A stretch of 64,000 nt of DNA, taken from Planctomycetaceae bacterium (lineage in GTDB: Bacteria > Planctomycetota > Planctomycetia > Planctomycetales > Planctomycetaceae). This document shows, in pieces, positions 16,748 to 26,045 of the stretch. Location of the stretch: assembly GCA_021732845.1 (NCBI GenBank), contig JAKFUF010000047.1, positions 24,155-88,154 of the forward strand, given 5' to 3'. Made by a program: the position numbers and the translations under genes. The notes under the pieces were generated by a model. The model was given only the letters and a program-made list of their open reading frames with translations, was not told where the DNA came from and did not search any database. Positions within the stretch are counted from its first letter, which is position 1; each line of letters opens with the position of its first letter.

Positions 16748-17917
16748 ATGAATTCCGACCAGGACTCGCTGCACTTTGAAACCCGCTGCATTCATGTGGG
16801 GGTCGACAAGGACAGCGCCTTCAACAGTTGCACCACGCCCATCTACCCCACCTCCACGTTTCGCTGGGAGGGGCTGGGGCAGACCAAGGGCTACGACTAC
16901 ACCCGGAGCGGCAACCCAACACGGCGGGCTCTCGAAGAAAACCTCGCCGCCCTGGAAGGCGGGATCGACTGCCGGGCCACTTCGACGGGCATGTCCGCCA
17001 TCAATGCCGTGCTGCACTTCTTCAAACCCGGCGACCACATCATCGCCGGACATGACATCTACGGCGGCACCTACCGGCTGTTCGACAGCGTGTTTACCGG
17101 CATGGGCCTGAAGTTCTCCTTCGTCAACATGGAGAAGCCCGAGAACGTGAAGGCGGCCCTGACTCCCGCCACGAAGTGCATCTGGATTGAAACCCCCAGC
17201 AATCCGCTGCTGAACCTGGTCGACATCCAGGCGGTCTGCGCTGTCGCCAAAGCCGCCGGCGTGATGACGATCGCCGACAACACGTTCATGTCCCCGTACT
17301 GCCAGCGCCCGTTCGAGTTCGGCGTGGATGTGGTGGTCCATTCCACGACGAAATACCTGAACGGCCATTCCGACGTGGTGGGCGGCGCGGTGATCTCCAA
17401 AACCAAGGAGCATGCCGAGCGTGTCGGCTACATCGTCAACGCCCTGGGTCTGGCCTGCTCCCCCTTCGACGCGTGGCTCGTCCTCCGCGGCGTCAAGACG
17501 CTGGGGCCGCGGATGGAAGCCCACCAACGGGGAGCGATGGCGGTCGCCCAATTCCTCGCCAGGCATCCGCAGGTGTTGAAGGTGTATTACCCCGGCCTGC
17601 CCGACCATCCGCACCACGAACTGGCCAAGCGGCAGATGACCGGCTTCGGAGGAATGCTCAGCTTCGACGTCAAGGGTGGCCGGGAAGTGGCGGGCAAGGT
17701 GATGACGACCAGCAAACTGTTCGCCATGGCCGAGTCCCTGGGCGGCGTGGAGTCGCTGATTGAGCACCCCGACACGATGAGCCACCTGTCGATGACGCCC
17801 GAGGCCCGGAAGGCAGCGGGAATCACCGAAAACACGCTGCGTGTCTCGGTGGGGATCGAGCATCCCGATGACCTGATTGCCGACCTGGGCAAGGCACTGA
17901 AAGCGGCCGCGTCCTAA
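16748..17917 (+). CDS. metB: Cys/Met metabolism PLP-dependent enzyme, probable cystathionine gamma-synthase (389 aa)
   Basis: The protein is a full-length Cys/Met transsulfuration enzyme. It has the N-terminal PIYPTSTF and YTRSGNPTR substrate/PLP segments, the IADNTF strand, the PLP-Lys motif HSTTKYLNGHSDVVGG, and the C-terminal ESLGGVESLIEHP with RVSVGIEH. It would act in the cytosol as a tetramer, forming cystathionine from an activated homoserine and cysteine. Gamma-lyase or O-acylhomoserine sulfhydrylase activity is also possible, since these subfamilies cannot be separated by motif alone. ATG 16748 fits the family start; an upstream TTG at 16694 adds residues without homology. A hairpin follows the stop. 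Confidence 0.88.
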   Translation: MNSDQDSLHFETRCIHVGVDKDSAFNSCTTPIYPTSTFRWEGLGQTKGYDYTRSGNPTRRALEENLAALEGGIDCRATSTGMSAINAVLHFFKPGDHIIAGHDIYGGTYRLFDSVFTGMGLKFSFVNMEKPENVKAALTPATKCIWIETPSNPLLNLVDIQAVCAVAKAAGVMTIADNTFMSPYCQRPFEFGVDVVVHSTTKYLNGHSDVVGGAVISKTKEHAERVGYIVNALGLACSPFDAWLVLRGVKTLGPRMEAHQRGAMAVAQFLARHPQVLKVYYPGLPDHPHHELAKRQMTGFGGMLSFDVKGGREVAGKVMTTSKLFAMAESLGGVESLIEHPDTMSHLSMTPEARKAAGITENTLRVSVGIEHPDDLIADLGKALKAAAS

Positions 17918-17978
17918 TCGACGAGCCGTTTGGACCGCGCGTCATTCAGTTTTTGAAGGCGTGCGGCGTTCTAAAACC

Positions 17979-17999
17979 CCACCGAGTTTATCTCGGTGG
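17979..17999 (+). terminator. Hairpin downstream of the transsulfuration gene
   Basis: CCACCGAG (17979-17986) and CTCGGTGG (17992-17999) form a perfect 8-bp stem with a 5-nt loop, flanked by an A-run before and TTT after. The T-run is short, so it is either a weak intrinsic terminator or an mRNA 3' end stabiliser. The rest of 17918-18345 holds the family A repeat at 18155-18300 and no gene. Confidence 0.45.
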
Positions 18000-18154
18000 T
18001 TTCGGGCCTTCGTACTACGAGCGTGTGGATTGCCCCGTCCTGCAAAAGTCCGACATGGCATGAACCGCGGCGCTCTCGACTTACGCAAATTGAGCCCTGT
18101 GGCATAAGATAAACCTGACGTGTCCAACATAAGTCCATTCGAAGGTTTAAACGC

Positions 18155-18300
18155 AATTTCAGATTTCAAATTTCACAGTAAAATACCTTTTCGCCACATC
18201 ACGCCTTCCGGGCGAGAGTGATGTACTTCGTTGCGGAGACGTGGCCGATGGTTCGATGTGGTCGCACAGACGGTGAAATTTGAAATTTGAGATTTGAAAT
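18155..18300. repeat. Family A inverted-pair repeat, 146 bp
   Basis: The left arm 18155-18176 (AATTTCAGATTTCAAATTTC and on) and the right arm 18273-18300 (GTGAAATTTGAAATTTGAG and on) are imperfect inverted copies of a GAAATTT heptad array. Just inside, the left flank reads AGTAAAATACCTTTTCGC and the right flank GTTCGATGTGGTCGCACAGA. Both are recognisably shared with the copy at 56941-57412, so the element is more than its arms. Confidence 0.7.
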
Positions 18301-18345
18301 CAACCTCCCCCATCGTCCGGTTTGCTGAGAATTCGGAGTCTTTCG

Positions 18346-18570
18346 ATGCCGCTGTTTGAATTTCGCTGCCCAGGCTGCCACAACGATTTTGAGCTGCTCG
18401 TCCGTGCCCAGGACGTTCCCGCCTGCCCCTCATGCGGGACCGATCGCGTCGAGAAGTTGCTGAGTGCCGCGGCGGTGCCAAACATGAATTCGCTGGGCTC
18501 GCTGCCGATTGCGTCGGATTGTGCCACGCAGTCGGGTCCGCCATGCCGACCGAACTGCTGCCGGCTGTGA
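18346..18570 (+). CDS. FmdB-family putative regulatory zinc ribbon protein (74 aa)
   Basis: The start MPLFEFRCPGC followed by CPSCG about 20 residues later is the FmdB (CxxC_CxxC_SSSS) zinc ribbon, whose two CxxC pairs bind one zinc ion. FKBP-like Ser stretches seen in some relatives are absent, and the tail (CATQSGPPCRPNCCRL) has four extra cysteines. The role of the family is poorly known; regulatory or assembly functions have been proposed. GGAG lies 8 nt upstream of the ATG. Its last 28 bp overlap the acetyltransferase gene in another frame, which suggests coupled expression. Confidence 0.8.
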   Translation: MPLFEFRCPGCHNDFELLVRAQDVPACPSCGTDRVEKLLSAAAVPNMNSLGSLPIASDCATQSGPPCRPNCCRL

Positions 18571-19556
18571 CGAATCCGGCGGCCATCACCATTGAGAAGT
18601 GTCCCACCGCATTGGTGGTGCCGGCGCTGGAGCTACTGTATCAAGACTTCGATTTCGACCAGCGGCAGGCGCGCGTGCAGGAACTGCTGAGCCGCGCCTT
18701 GGCAGGCCGGCTCAGTTTTGAAAACCTGATGATCGCACAATGGGGCGACCGCCAGAATCCGCAGCTTTGCGGCGTCGTGTTCGCCGCCATCCAGCCCGGA
18801 CAAATCGCCCTGCTGGAACAGCCGGCGGCCGATTCTCAACACGGTCCCACAGGTCCGCAGCGCGAAGCGTTGCTGGACCAGTTGCTGCAGGCTCTCGCCT
18901 TGCGGCTCGACCGGCAGGGGATCTTGTTCGCCCAGGCGCTGCGGCATCCAGTGGAGGTTGCCGTCGGCCAGCGGCTGGACCGCAACGGCTTTCACAGCCA
19001 GGGCGACATGCTCTGGTTGAGCCGGACCCTGCACGACCTGCCACGGGATCTACCCGCCCAGACCTCATCGGCGGCAAACGCAGCACAACCGTTGCAGTTG
19101 GTTCGATACTTGCCGATTCTTCATGATCGGTTTGCCGCGCTGGTCGAAGAGACCTATCAAGGATCGCTGGATTGTCCGCAGTTGGCGGCGGTGCGGACGG
19201 GCCATCAGGCACTTCAGGCCCATCAGGCGGTCGGCACCGGCGAACCCCATCTGTGGCGGTTGTACGCCCTCGGCGGACGGGACGTTGCCGTGCTTCTCCT
19301 GGCAGCCCAACCGGACCCATTGATTTGGGAAATCGTGTACGTCGGGGTCACGCCGACGGCGCGTGGCCAGGGCGTCGCCCGGCGGGCGATTTTCGCGGCT
19401 TTGCTGGAAGCCAGAGCGGCGGGCCGTGAACAGGTCGACCTGGCCACGCTCGATGCAAATGTCTACGCAAACGAGATTTATCGCTCGCTGGGCTTTAAGG
19501 AGACAAATCGACTGACGGTGCATTTGCGGCTCCGACCGTCTATGAAGATTCCGTGA
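18543..19556 (+). CDS. GNAT-family N-acetyltransferase with N-terminal extension (337 aa)
   Basis: The C-terminal half carries the GNAT core: strand VYVGVTPTARGQGVARRAI, with the acetyl-CoA pyrophosphate loop RGQGVARR, and the ending LDANVYANEIYRSLGFKE. The N-terminal 180 residues also look like a decayed GNAT fold (ALRLDRQGILFAQAL, GQRLDRNGF), so this may be a tandem GNAT protein with only the second copy competent. The substrate is unknown. The ATG at 18543 lies inside the preceding zinc ribbon gene, and no clear ribosome site is visible, consistent with translational coupling. Confidence 0.75.
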   Translation: MPTELLPAVTNPAAITIEKCPTALVVPALELLYQDFDFDQRQARVQELLSRALAGRLSFENLMIAQWGDRQNPQLCGVVFAAIQPGQIALLEQPAADSQHGPTGPQREALLDQLLQALALRLDRQGILFAQALRHPVEVAVGQRLDRNGFHSQGDMLWLSRTLHDLPRDLPAQTSSAANAAQPLQLVRYLPILHDRFAALVEETYQGSLDCPQLAAVRTGHQALQAHQAVGTGEPHLWRLYALGGRDVAVLLLAAQPDPLIWEIVYVGVTPTARGQGVARRAIFAALLEARAAGREQVDLATLDANVYANEIYRSLGFKETNRLTVHLRLRPSMKIP

Positions 19557-19654
19557 ATCGACAGGTTTTGCACAGGGAGTTTTTGGGTCGTTTCGCCTTT
19601 CCTCGGGGATTCCAGCAGATCGGTTTGGAGCCTTCAACAAATTCACATTTCGGT

Positions 19655-19682
19655 TTGACACTGGCGCGCCGCCGGATAGGAT
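19655..19682 (+). promoter_or_regulatory. Strong sigma70-like promoter upstream of dnaA
   Basis: TTGACA at 19655-19660 and TAGGAT at 19677-19682 are separated by 16 bp. A start near 19689 would give a leader of more than 300 nt before the dnaA start codon. I see no gene in 19557-20022, no cluster of DnaA boxes and no recognised riboswitch. The length of the leader is unexplained. Confidence 0.45.
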
Positions 19683-20022
19683 CTGTCTCACTGAAGCATG
19701 ATTCCGAGCAGTATTCAGTTCCCTTCGTGAACGCGGTTGGTGCCCGCTCATGAAGGCTTCCCAGTCGACAAGTTGCACACGTTCCCGTCTTGGGCTGTTC
19801 CCCGGAAGGGCCTGCGGAGCATTCGTGCGCTGTCATCCCATTCAGTTGCGCCGGTCTACCCGTGCGCCGAGTCCTCCGCGCGTCCTGTGCCGATCGTCTA
19901 TTGGCCTGGGTGCAGCGGCGGGGTTGGCACGCGATGGAGCGGCGCGTCGATGGACGGCAGCAGGGCTATAAGACCAGCCCGCGATGCAGACGAGCGGAGG
20001 CGTGTGCGCGGAGGGTGGCAAG

Positions 20023-21690
20023 ATGCAACCCGAAGGCACGTTCATGGTGTCAGCGAAGGAACTGTCCCCCACGGACGCTGTGCGGGGGCAACTGGTGCAG
20101 AGTCTTGGCAGCCAGGTTTATCAACAATGGTTTCACGACCGCACACATTGGGAGTTGCACGATGCCGAGTTGACCGTCTGGGTACAGAATGCCTTCCTGC
20201 AGCGCTGGTTGAAGAAGCAGTTCCGCGCCCCGTTGGCCGCCGCTGCCGAAGTGGTGCTCGGCAATCCGGTCACCGTTCGTTTTGAAGTCGCGGCCGCTGG
20301 CGAGGCGGCCCCAGTGTCCGGCATTGCGCCGAGCCACGAGGTCAGCCAAGTGGCGGGGATCCCTTTCTCAGGGTCATCCCCCGCTCCTGCCCTGCGTTGC
20401 CCTCTCGTGCCCTCACTGGCCCGTATCCAGGCACCGCCCTCGAACGGGGCTGGCATCAACTCGGCGGTGGTGCGCCCCGTGGTCGACCCGGTCTTGGCCG
20501 CGACCGTCGCCTTTCCCGCAGAAGGTGCGGCGATGCTGGAAGTGGCAGCCGCAGTTGTCACTCCGGTTGCACCCGTGGCTTCAGCAACCCCAGCGGGCAC
20601 ACGGACCGAACCGGTGCGTCTGGAAGCTCCCGACTACACCCCCTCGGGCCGCCGAAGGTTTGCCGACCTCTCCGAATTCGTGGTCGGCTCATGCAATGAA
20701 ATGGCGATGTCCGCGGCCCAGCGTGTCTGTCAGCGGTTGGGTGCCCAGGACGGCGCGCTGTTCATCTGCGGTCCGGTGGGGACCGGCAAGACGCACCTGT
20801 TGGAAGGCCTCTATCGGCAAATCCGTCGGCAGCAGCCGGCCATTCAGGTGCTGTATCTGACCGCCGAGAACTTCACGAACTACTTCACCGAAGCCCTGCG
20901 GAACCACACGCTGCCAGCCTTCCGCCAGAAGTTTCGCAACGTCGGCGTCCTGATCGTGGACGATGTCGATTTTCTGGAAGGCAAGCGAGTCGTTCAAGAA
21001 GAATTCTTGCACACCTACAAGCAGCTCACGTCACTGGGACGACAGGTGATCGTCGCCAGCGATCGCCACCCGCGGCTCATCTCCAAACTCTCAGAGGAAC
21101 TGATCACGCGCTTTCTCTCCGGCGTCGTTTGCCGATTGGAAGCACCTGATGCGGTGACACGGGAGGCGATCGCCCTGCGAAAAGCTGGCAAGATGAACCT
21201 GGAGTGTACTCCCGAAGCTCTCAAATACGTGGCTCAGCGGTTCACCCGCAATGTCCGGGAACTGGAGGGGGCGCTCAACTGTCTGCAGACCTGGCAGTCC
21301 ATGACCAGCAAGCGTGTGGGAATTACCGCAGCGCGGCAGGTGTTGGGTGACTTGGAACGCGACTGCACGAAAGTGATCCGCCTGCCCGATGTGGAGCGGG
21401 TCGTCTGTTCGACCTTTGGAATTGAACCGGCAGACCTGCGGTCGTCGCGGCGGACAAAGTCGCTGACCCAGCCACGGATGCTGGCGATGTACCTCGCCAG
21501 AAAACTGACCGCGGCCGCCTACGCGGAGATTGGTGAGTTTTTTGGCGGCCGCAACCACAGCACCGTGATCTCCGCCGAACGCAAGATCGACGAGTGGCTG
21601 CAGGGCGCAGAGCCGATCCGCGTTTCGGCACAACAGCTCTCCATGGGCGAGCTGCTGGCCTCGCTCGAACAGCAGCTTCAGGCAGGATGA
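20023..21690 (+). CDS. dnaA: Chromosomal replication initiator protein DnaA (555 aa)
   Basis: Domain I is visible at residues about 15-85 (QSLGSQVYQQWFHD). Domain II is a long, Ala/Pro/Val-rich linker of about 110 residues. Domain III is AAA+, with Walker A GPVGTGKTHLLEG and Walker B VLIVDDVDFLEGK. Domain IV ends with the DNA-binding signature region (LTQPRMLAMYLARKLT, FFGGRNHSTVISAERKI). It should bind DnaA boxes and open the replication origin with ATP. ATG 20023 follows GAGGG and ATG 20044 follows AAGG at good spacing; either is possible, and the ATG at 19984 has no such site. Planctomycetes often carry more than one DnaA paralogue. Confidence 0.9.
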   Translation: MQPEGTFMVSAKELSPTDAVRGQLVQSLGSQVYQQWFHDRTHWELHDAELTVWVQNAFLQRWLKKQFRAPLAAAAEVVLGNPVTVRFEVAAAGEAAPVSGIAPSHEVSQVAGIPFSGSSPAPALRCPLVPSLARIQAPPSNGAGINSAVVRPVVDPVLAATVAFPAEGAAMLEVAAAVVTPVAPVASATPAGTRTEPVRLEAPDYTPSGRRRFADLSEFVVGSCNEMAMSAAQRVCQRLGAQDGALFICGPVGTGKTHLLEGLYRQIRRQQPAIQVLYLTAENFTNYFTEALRNHTLPAFRQKFRNVGVLIVDDVDFLEGKRVVQEEFLHTYKQLTSLGRQVIVASDRHPRLISKLSEELITRFLSGVVCRLEAPDAVTREAIALRKAGKMNLECTPEALKYVAQRFTRNVRELEGALNCLQTWQSMTSKRVGITAARQVLGDLERDCTKVIRLPDVERVVCSTFGIEPADLRSSRRTKSLTQPRMLAMYLARKLTAAAYAEIGEFFGGRNHSTVISAERKIDEWLQGAEPIRVSAQQLSMGELLASLEQQLQAG

Positions 21691-21815
21691 CACGCCCGTT
21701 TCGGCCGCAACCATTTGTTCTTCCCGAAATCGCCGCTACACTGAGACGGTTGATTTTCGGCCGGTCTTCCGTGGCTTGCCGGTGCCACTTGAACTGATCC
21801 CAGAAAGTGTGAATT

Positions 21816-23096
21816 GTGTCGTCAACAGCGGTGATCGGCCTGCAATGGGGAGACGAGGCCAAAGGGAAAATCGTTGACATCTTGACCGAGCAGCACGACA
21901 TCGTCGTCCGCTACCAGGGTGGCAACAATGCCGGCCATACCGTCGTCTGCCAGGGTCAGACCTACAAGCTCTCGCTGCTGCCTGTTGGCGTCCTCAACCC
22001 CCGCGTCACTTCGGTCATCGGCCCGGGTGTGGTGGTGAACCCCAAGGCGCTCGAATCTGAAATTTCGATGCTAGCCGGTCGCGGCGTCAATGTCGGCCAG
22101 AACCTGCTGATCAGCGACCGCGCGCACGTGATTTTTCCGTATCACATCGCTGAAGAAGCGGCGTTCGAACGATCCCGCGGCAACGAGGCGATCGGCACAA
22201 CGGGCCGCGGCATTGGCACCTGCTATCGCGACAAAATCGGCCGCATCCATGCCATGCGCGTGGGCGATCTGCTCCGCCCGGTCTCCTTCAAGTCGCGCCT
22301 GAAGGATGTGGTCGATTACAAGAACACCATCCTCAAGGCGCTGACACCGGGATTCGAAGCGCTTGATGCGGAGGCGATCGCCACTGAATATCTGGCGCAT
22401 GCCGAACGCTTCAAACCCCACGTGACCGACACCACCAGCTTCCTGCACAAGGCCCTGGCCAACGGCAAGCGGCTGATTTTTGAAGGTGCGCAGGGTAGCC
22501 TGCTGGACATCGATCACGGCTCGTTCCCCTATGTCACCTCCTCCAACAGTTCCGGCAGCGGTCTGCACAATGGCAGCGGCGTGCCAGAGCGGCATCTCAC
22601 CAAAATCATCGGTGTGGTCAAGGCTTACACCACCCGCGTTGGCGGCGGCCCGTTCCCCACGGAGCTGGACAACCCCACCGGCGAACACATCCGCAAGATT
22701 GGTCGCGAGTACGGAACGGTGACCGGCCGCCCGCGGCGCTGTGGCTGGTTTGACGGCGTGGCTTCCAGCTACGGCGGACGGGTCAGCGGTGTGACCTGTG
22801 TGGCGATCATGCTGCTCGACGTGTTGAGCGAGCTGGACGAAATCGGCATCTGCACGCACTACGAAATCAACGGCGAGCGAACCGCTGATTTCCCGAGCCA
22901 CGTCGAGGATCTGGCCGCGGCAAAACCGGTGTACCGCATGCTGCCCGGCTGGAAGCAGGACATCTCCGGCGTCAAGAAGCTGGCCGATTTCCCCGCCCGC
23001 GCCCGCGCCTACATCGACACCATCGCCGACCTGATGGGCGTCCCCGTCACCCTCTTGTCGGTGGGTCCCGATCGGGAACAGACGGTGATGCTGTAG
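21816..23096 (+). CDS. purA: Adenylosuccinate synthetase (426 aa)
   Basis: This full-length PurA converts IMP and aspartate to adenylosuccinate using GTP, the first committed step to AMP. Family motifs are the N-terminal [22 protein letters not shown], the IMP-binding [14 protein letters not shown], and the C-terminal [10 protein letters not shown]. The GTP/IMP loop is normally GDEGKGK; here the fourth residue is Ala. The start is GTG 21816, which gives the usual short STAVIGLQW beginning. It is 125 bp downstream of dnaA in the same direction. Confidence 0.96.
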   Translation: MSSTAVIGLQWGDEAKGKIVDILTEQHDIVVRYQGGNNAGHTVVCQGQTYKLSLLPVGVLNPRVTSVIGPGVVVNPKALESEISMLAGRGVNVGQNLLISDRAHVIFPYHIAEEAAFERSRGNEAIGTTGRGIGTCYRDKIGRIHAMRVGDLLRPVSFKSRLKDVVDYKNTILKALTPGFEALDAEAIATEYLAHAERFKPHVTDTTSFLHKALANGKRLIFEGAQGSLLDIDHGSFPYVTSSNSSGSGLHNGSGVPERHLTKIIGVVKAYTTRVGGGPFPTELDNPTGEHIRKIGREYGTVTGRPRRCGWFDGVASSYGGRVSGVTCVAIMLLDVLSELDEIGICTHYEINGERTADFPSHVEDLAAAKPVYRMLPGWKQDISGVKKLADFPARARAYIDTIADLMGVPVTLLSVGPDREQTVML

Positions 23097-23141
23097 GGAT
23101 GACGCCCCTCGCGGGTGACAACGCCCATGGCAGGCCCTAGG

Positions 23142-23430
23142 AATCTCAAATTTCAGATTTCAAATTTCACGGTAAAATGTCGTTCCTGTGAGATGTCCTC
23201 CCGTGGTGCTTGAGGTCTTCCCTAATGCCACGAAAGAATTTGACAGAAAAATTCTTGACAAAAACATGCTGCTGCTCCAGCTCGCGCTGAGATACGGATC
23301 TTTTTGTCAGTAAATTTTTGTGTCAAATCTGGCGCGTTAGAGCAATCCTGATCTGCGCAAGAATCGCAGGCGCAGATCAGAAGATCCCGAGCCTACATAC
23401 TGTGAAATTTGAAATCTGAAATTTGAAATT
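23142..23430. repeat. Family A element with 29-bp terminal inverted arms and nested hairpins, 289 bp
   Basis: The left arm 23142-23170 and right arm 23402-23430 are reverse complements with one mismatch in 29. Inside lie an imperfect 28-nt inverted pair (23237-23264 with 23301-23328, TTTGACA...TTGACAAAAA type) and a perfect 11-bp hairpin (CTGATCTGCGC at 23348-23358, GCGCAGATCAG at 23370-23380). The inner left flank GGTAAAATG matches other family A copies. It fills the 390-bp convergent gap between purA and leuB. No open frame of note is present. Confidence 0.8.
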
Positions 23431-23486
23431 GTTTCAGCCATAATCCGGAGGCCGCTGATTTGGCCTCCGGTTCAATGTCCCAACGC

Positions 23487-24554
23487 CTAGAGCTGCCGTA
23501 GCACCAAGTCGCCCATCGCCCGCGTGGCGATGCTTGGTTTTCCCGCGGCGATGTCGGCGGTGCGGGCACCTTGTTGCAGCACCGTTTCCACGGCGGTTTC
23601 GATCGTCGTGGCTTCCTGTTCCAGCTTGAGCGAGTGCCGCAGCAACATGGCCGCCGCCAGAATCGTGGCGAGCGGATTGGCGATCCCCTTGCCGGCGATG
23701 TCCGGTGCCGAGCCGTGAATCGGCTCGTACAGGCCTGGACCCGGTTCACCGAGCGAGGCCGAAGGCAACAGGCCCATCGAACCTGTCAGCATCGAGCCTT
23801 CGTCGGTCAGGATGTCGCCGAACAGGTTCTCGGTGACGACCACATCGAAATCGCGTGGCCGCGACAACAGATGCATCGCCATCGCGTCGACCAGCACCGT
23901 GTCGTACTTGATGTCGGGGAATTCTTCCTTCATGACGCGGGCGGTCACGCTCCGCCACAACCGTGAGACTTCGAGCACGTTGGCCTTGTCGACCATCGTC
24001 AGTTTGCCGCGGCGTCCACGGGCGGCGGTGGCCGCCAGCCGAACAATGCGCTCAATTTCGCCAGTGCTGTAGATCATCACACTCCACGCCTCTTCCCCGC
24101 TGGGATGGGGCTTGCGGCCGGACTCACCAAAGTAGACGCCGCCGGTCAACTCGCGGAAGAAGAGAATGTCCGTGCCTTCCAGAATCTCCCTCTTCAGCGG
24201 GGATGCGTCCAGCAGGTGCGCTGACGGCTTGATCGGCCGGAGGTTGGCAAACAGGCCCAGTTCCTTGCGGATCTTGAGCAACCCGACTTCCGGCCGCGTC
24301 TTGGCCGCTGGGTCATCCCATTTCGGTCCGCCCACCGCTCCCAGCAGCACCGCGTCCGCCTTGCGGCAGGCCGCGAGAGTTTCATCCGGCAGCGGGTTGC
24401 CGTGGGTGTCGATGGCGTTGCCGCCCATCGGGCAGGAGGTGAAGGCAAACTTGTGACCGAATTTCGCAGCCACGGCTTCGAGCACCCGCACGGCTTCCGC
24501 CACGACTTCCGGACCGATCCCATCGCCCGGCAGCAACACAATCTTCGCATCCAT
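23487..24554 (-). CDS. leuB: 3-isopropylmalate dehydrogenase (355 aa)
   Basis: The full-length enzyme oxidises and decarboxylates 3-isopropylmalate with NAD in leucine synthesis. Motifs are [11 protein letters not shown] at the start, the substrate arginine region [29 protein letters not shown], the metal-binding DAMAMHL and [11 protein letters not shown], and the nucleotide loop [24 protein letters not shown] lies upstream of ATG 24554. Other leucine genes are not adjacent. It is divergent from the CinA-like gene. Confidence 0.96.
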   Translation of the reverse strand: MDAKIVLLPGDGIGPEVVAEAVRVLEAVAAKFGHKFAFTSCPMGGNAIDTHGNPLPDETLAACRKADAVLLGAVGGPKWDDPAAKTRPEVGLLKIRKELGLFANLRPIKPSAHLLDASPLKREILEGTDILFFRELTGGVYFGESGRKPHPSGEEAWSVMIYSTGEIERIVRLAATAARGRRGKLTMVDKANVLEVSRLWRSVTARVMKEEFPDIKYDTVLVDAMAMHLLSRPRDFDVVVTENLFGDILTDEGSMLTGSMGLLPSASLGEPGPGLYEPIHGSAPDIAGKGIANPLATILAAAMLLRHSLKLEQEATTIETAVETVLQQGARTADIAAGKPSIATRAMGDLVLRQL

Positions 24555-24759
24555 CGGAACGCATCCCTTAAATAGCCTGGCAGGAATAGAGAGCCCTGCC
24601 TGTTGTCACATGATCTGCAGCCTCGAATTTGCCGCCCATCATCATGGATCGGCGTGGTCCTCGCAACCACCAAAGTCCGTTTCAAGATGTCAAAACAGTT
24701 CGTATTCTTCCCTCATCGCCGTTCACAGCCTTCCGCGCGTCATTCTGGTCCGAGCCACC

Positions 24760-26043
24760 ATGCCCATTGCTGAAATCATCTCCATTGGCACCGAGCTGAC
24801 CACGGGGGCCAAGCTCGACACCAACAGCCAGTGGCTCAGCCTCGAACTGTCGGCGATCGGCATTCCCGTGCAGTATCACGTCACGGTGGCCGACGATCTG
24901 GAGGCCAACCTGGCGGTGGTCAAACTGGCGGTCGAACGATCGGACCTCGTATTGATCACTGGCGGACTTGGCCCAACCCTGGATGATCTCACGCGCGACG
25001 TCCTGGCTGCCGTCGCGGGAAAGCCGCTGGAGCTCGATGCCGCTTCGCTGGAGATCATCAAGGGGATGTTCGCCCGCCGCAACCGCCCCATGCCCGAACG
25101 CAACGCCGTGCAGGCGATGTTTCCCGAGGGCAGCACGATTCTCGCGAACCCGCGTGGCACAGCCCCAGGCATCTTCATGGAGATTGCCCGTGCGGGTGGC
25201 ATCTCTCGCGTGGCGGCCATGCCGGGCGTTCCGAGTGAAATGAAGCCGATGTTTCACGACGAAGTCCTGCCGCGGATTGCCGGCCTGGCCGGCGGCCGCA
25301 CAATTCGCCACCGGCGGATCCACACGTTCGGGCTGGGCGAATCGGCGATGGAGGAGTTGCTGGGCGATGTCACCGCCCGCAACCGGGATCCCGAAGTGGG
25401 GATCACCGCCCATGAGGCCACGATCACCCTGCGAATCGTGGCCGCCGGGCAGAACATCGCCGAATGCGAACAAAAGATCGAGGACACCACGGCGCTGATC
25501 ACGCAGCGGGCGACGGCCTACATTTTCGGCACAGAGGAAGAGGACCTGCAGGATGTGGTCGTGGCCCGCATGCTGGCCGCGGGGCTGCGGTTGTCGGTCG
25601 TCGAATCTGCGACCGGCGGACTATTGGCGCAGCGCCTCCTGGCTGTGCCGGGCGGTGCCGACTGTGTTGGGGGCGTGCTGGTTTTGCCGAGTGAGGCGGC
25701 GCAGTGCCTCGTGTTGGATATTCCCCCGTCGTCGATGCCTGGCACCGCCTCTGCCGATGCCGCCCGCCAGTTGGCGATCGCCTGCCGCGAACGGTTCGAC
25801 AGCGACTTTGCCCTCGCTGTCACCGACCTCGGGTTTCCCCACGCGGGCGATGCCGACCTCGGTCCTCCGATCGCTTTCGTCGGCGTGGCCGACCGCAACG
25901 ACCGGGTCTGGAAGGTCGAGGTCAACCTCTCCGGCGACCCTGCCATCCAGCGGAGCCGCCTGGCCAAGACCGCCTTGAACACAGTGCGATTGGCGCTGGC
26001 GGAGGTGGCGACAGGCGTCTCGCCGGATTTGACAAAAGCGTGA
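24760..26043 (+). CDS. CinA-like protein, molybdopterin-binding domain plus degenerate nicotinamide-nucleotide amidase domain (427 aa)
   Basis: Residues 1-170 form the MoCF_biosynth/CinA N-terminal domain (IGTELTTGAKLDTNSQWLS, ITGGLGPTLDDLTRD), which in active members hydrolyses ADP-ribose. The C-terminal CinA/PncC domain begins near 255 and has VESATGGLLAQRL in place of ESCTGGLLA. The following strand reads GGVLVLPSEAAQ where active enzymes have a Tyr and a catalytic Lys (Y.NEAK-like). The Lys is Ala and the Tyr is missing, so deamidation of NMN is doubtful. ATG 24760 is the family start; upstream frame to 24610 lacks homology. Confidence 0.85.
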   Translation: MPIAEIISIGTELTTGAKLDTNSQWLSLELSAIGIPVQYHVTVADDLEANLAVVKLAVERSDLVLITGGLGPTLDDLTRDVLAAVAGKPLELDAASLEIIKGMFARRNRPMPERNAVQAMFPEGSTILANPRGTAPGIFMEIARAGGISRVAAMPGVPSEMKPMFHDEVLPRIAGLAGGRTIRHRRIHTFGLGESAMEELLGDVTARNRDPEVGITAHEATITLRIVAAGQNIAECEQKIEDTTALITQRATAYIFGTEEEDLQDVVVARMLAAGLRLSVVESATGGLLAQRLLAVPGGADCVGGVLVLPSEAAQCLVLDIPPSSMPGTASADAARQLAIACRERFDSDFALAVTDLGFPHAGDADLGPPIAFVGVADRNDRVWKVEVNLSGDPAIQRSRLAKTALNTVRLALAEVATGVSPDLTKA

Positions 26044-26045
26044 AT

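Noticed and set aside
19557..20022. Replication origin beside dnaA
   Set aside because: No DnaA-box cluster or AT-rich unwinding region could be found by eye.
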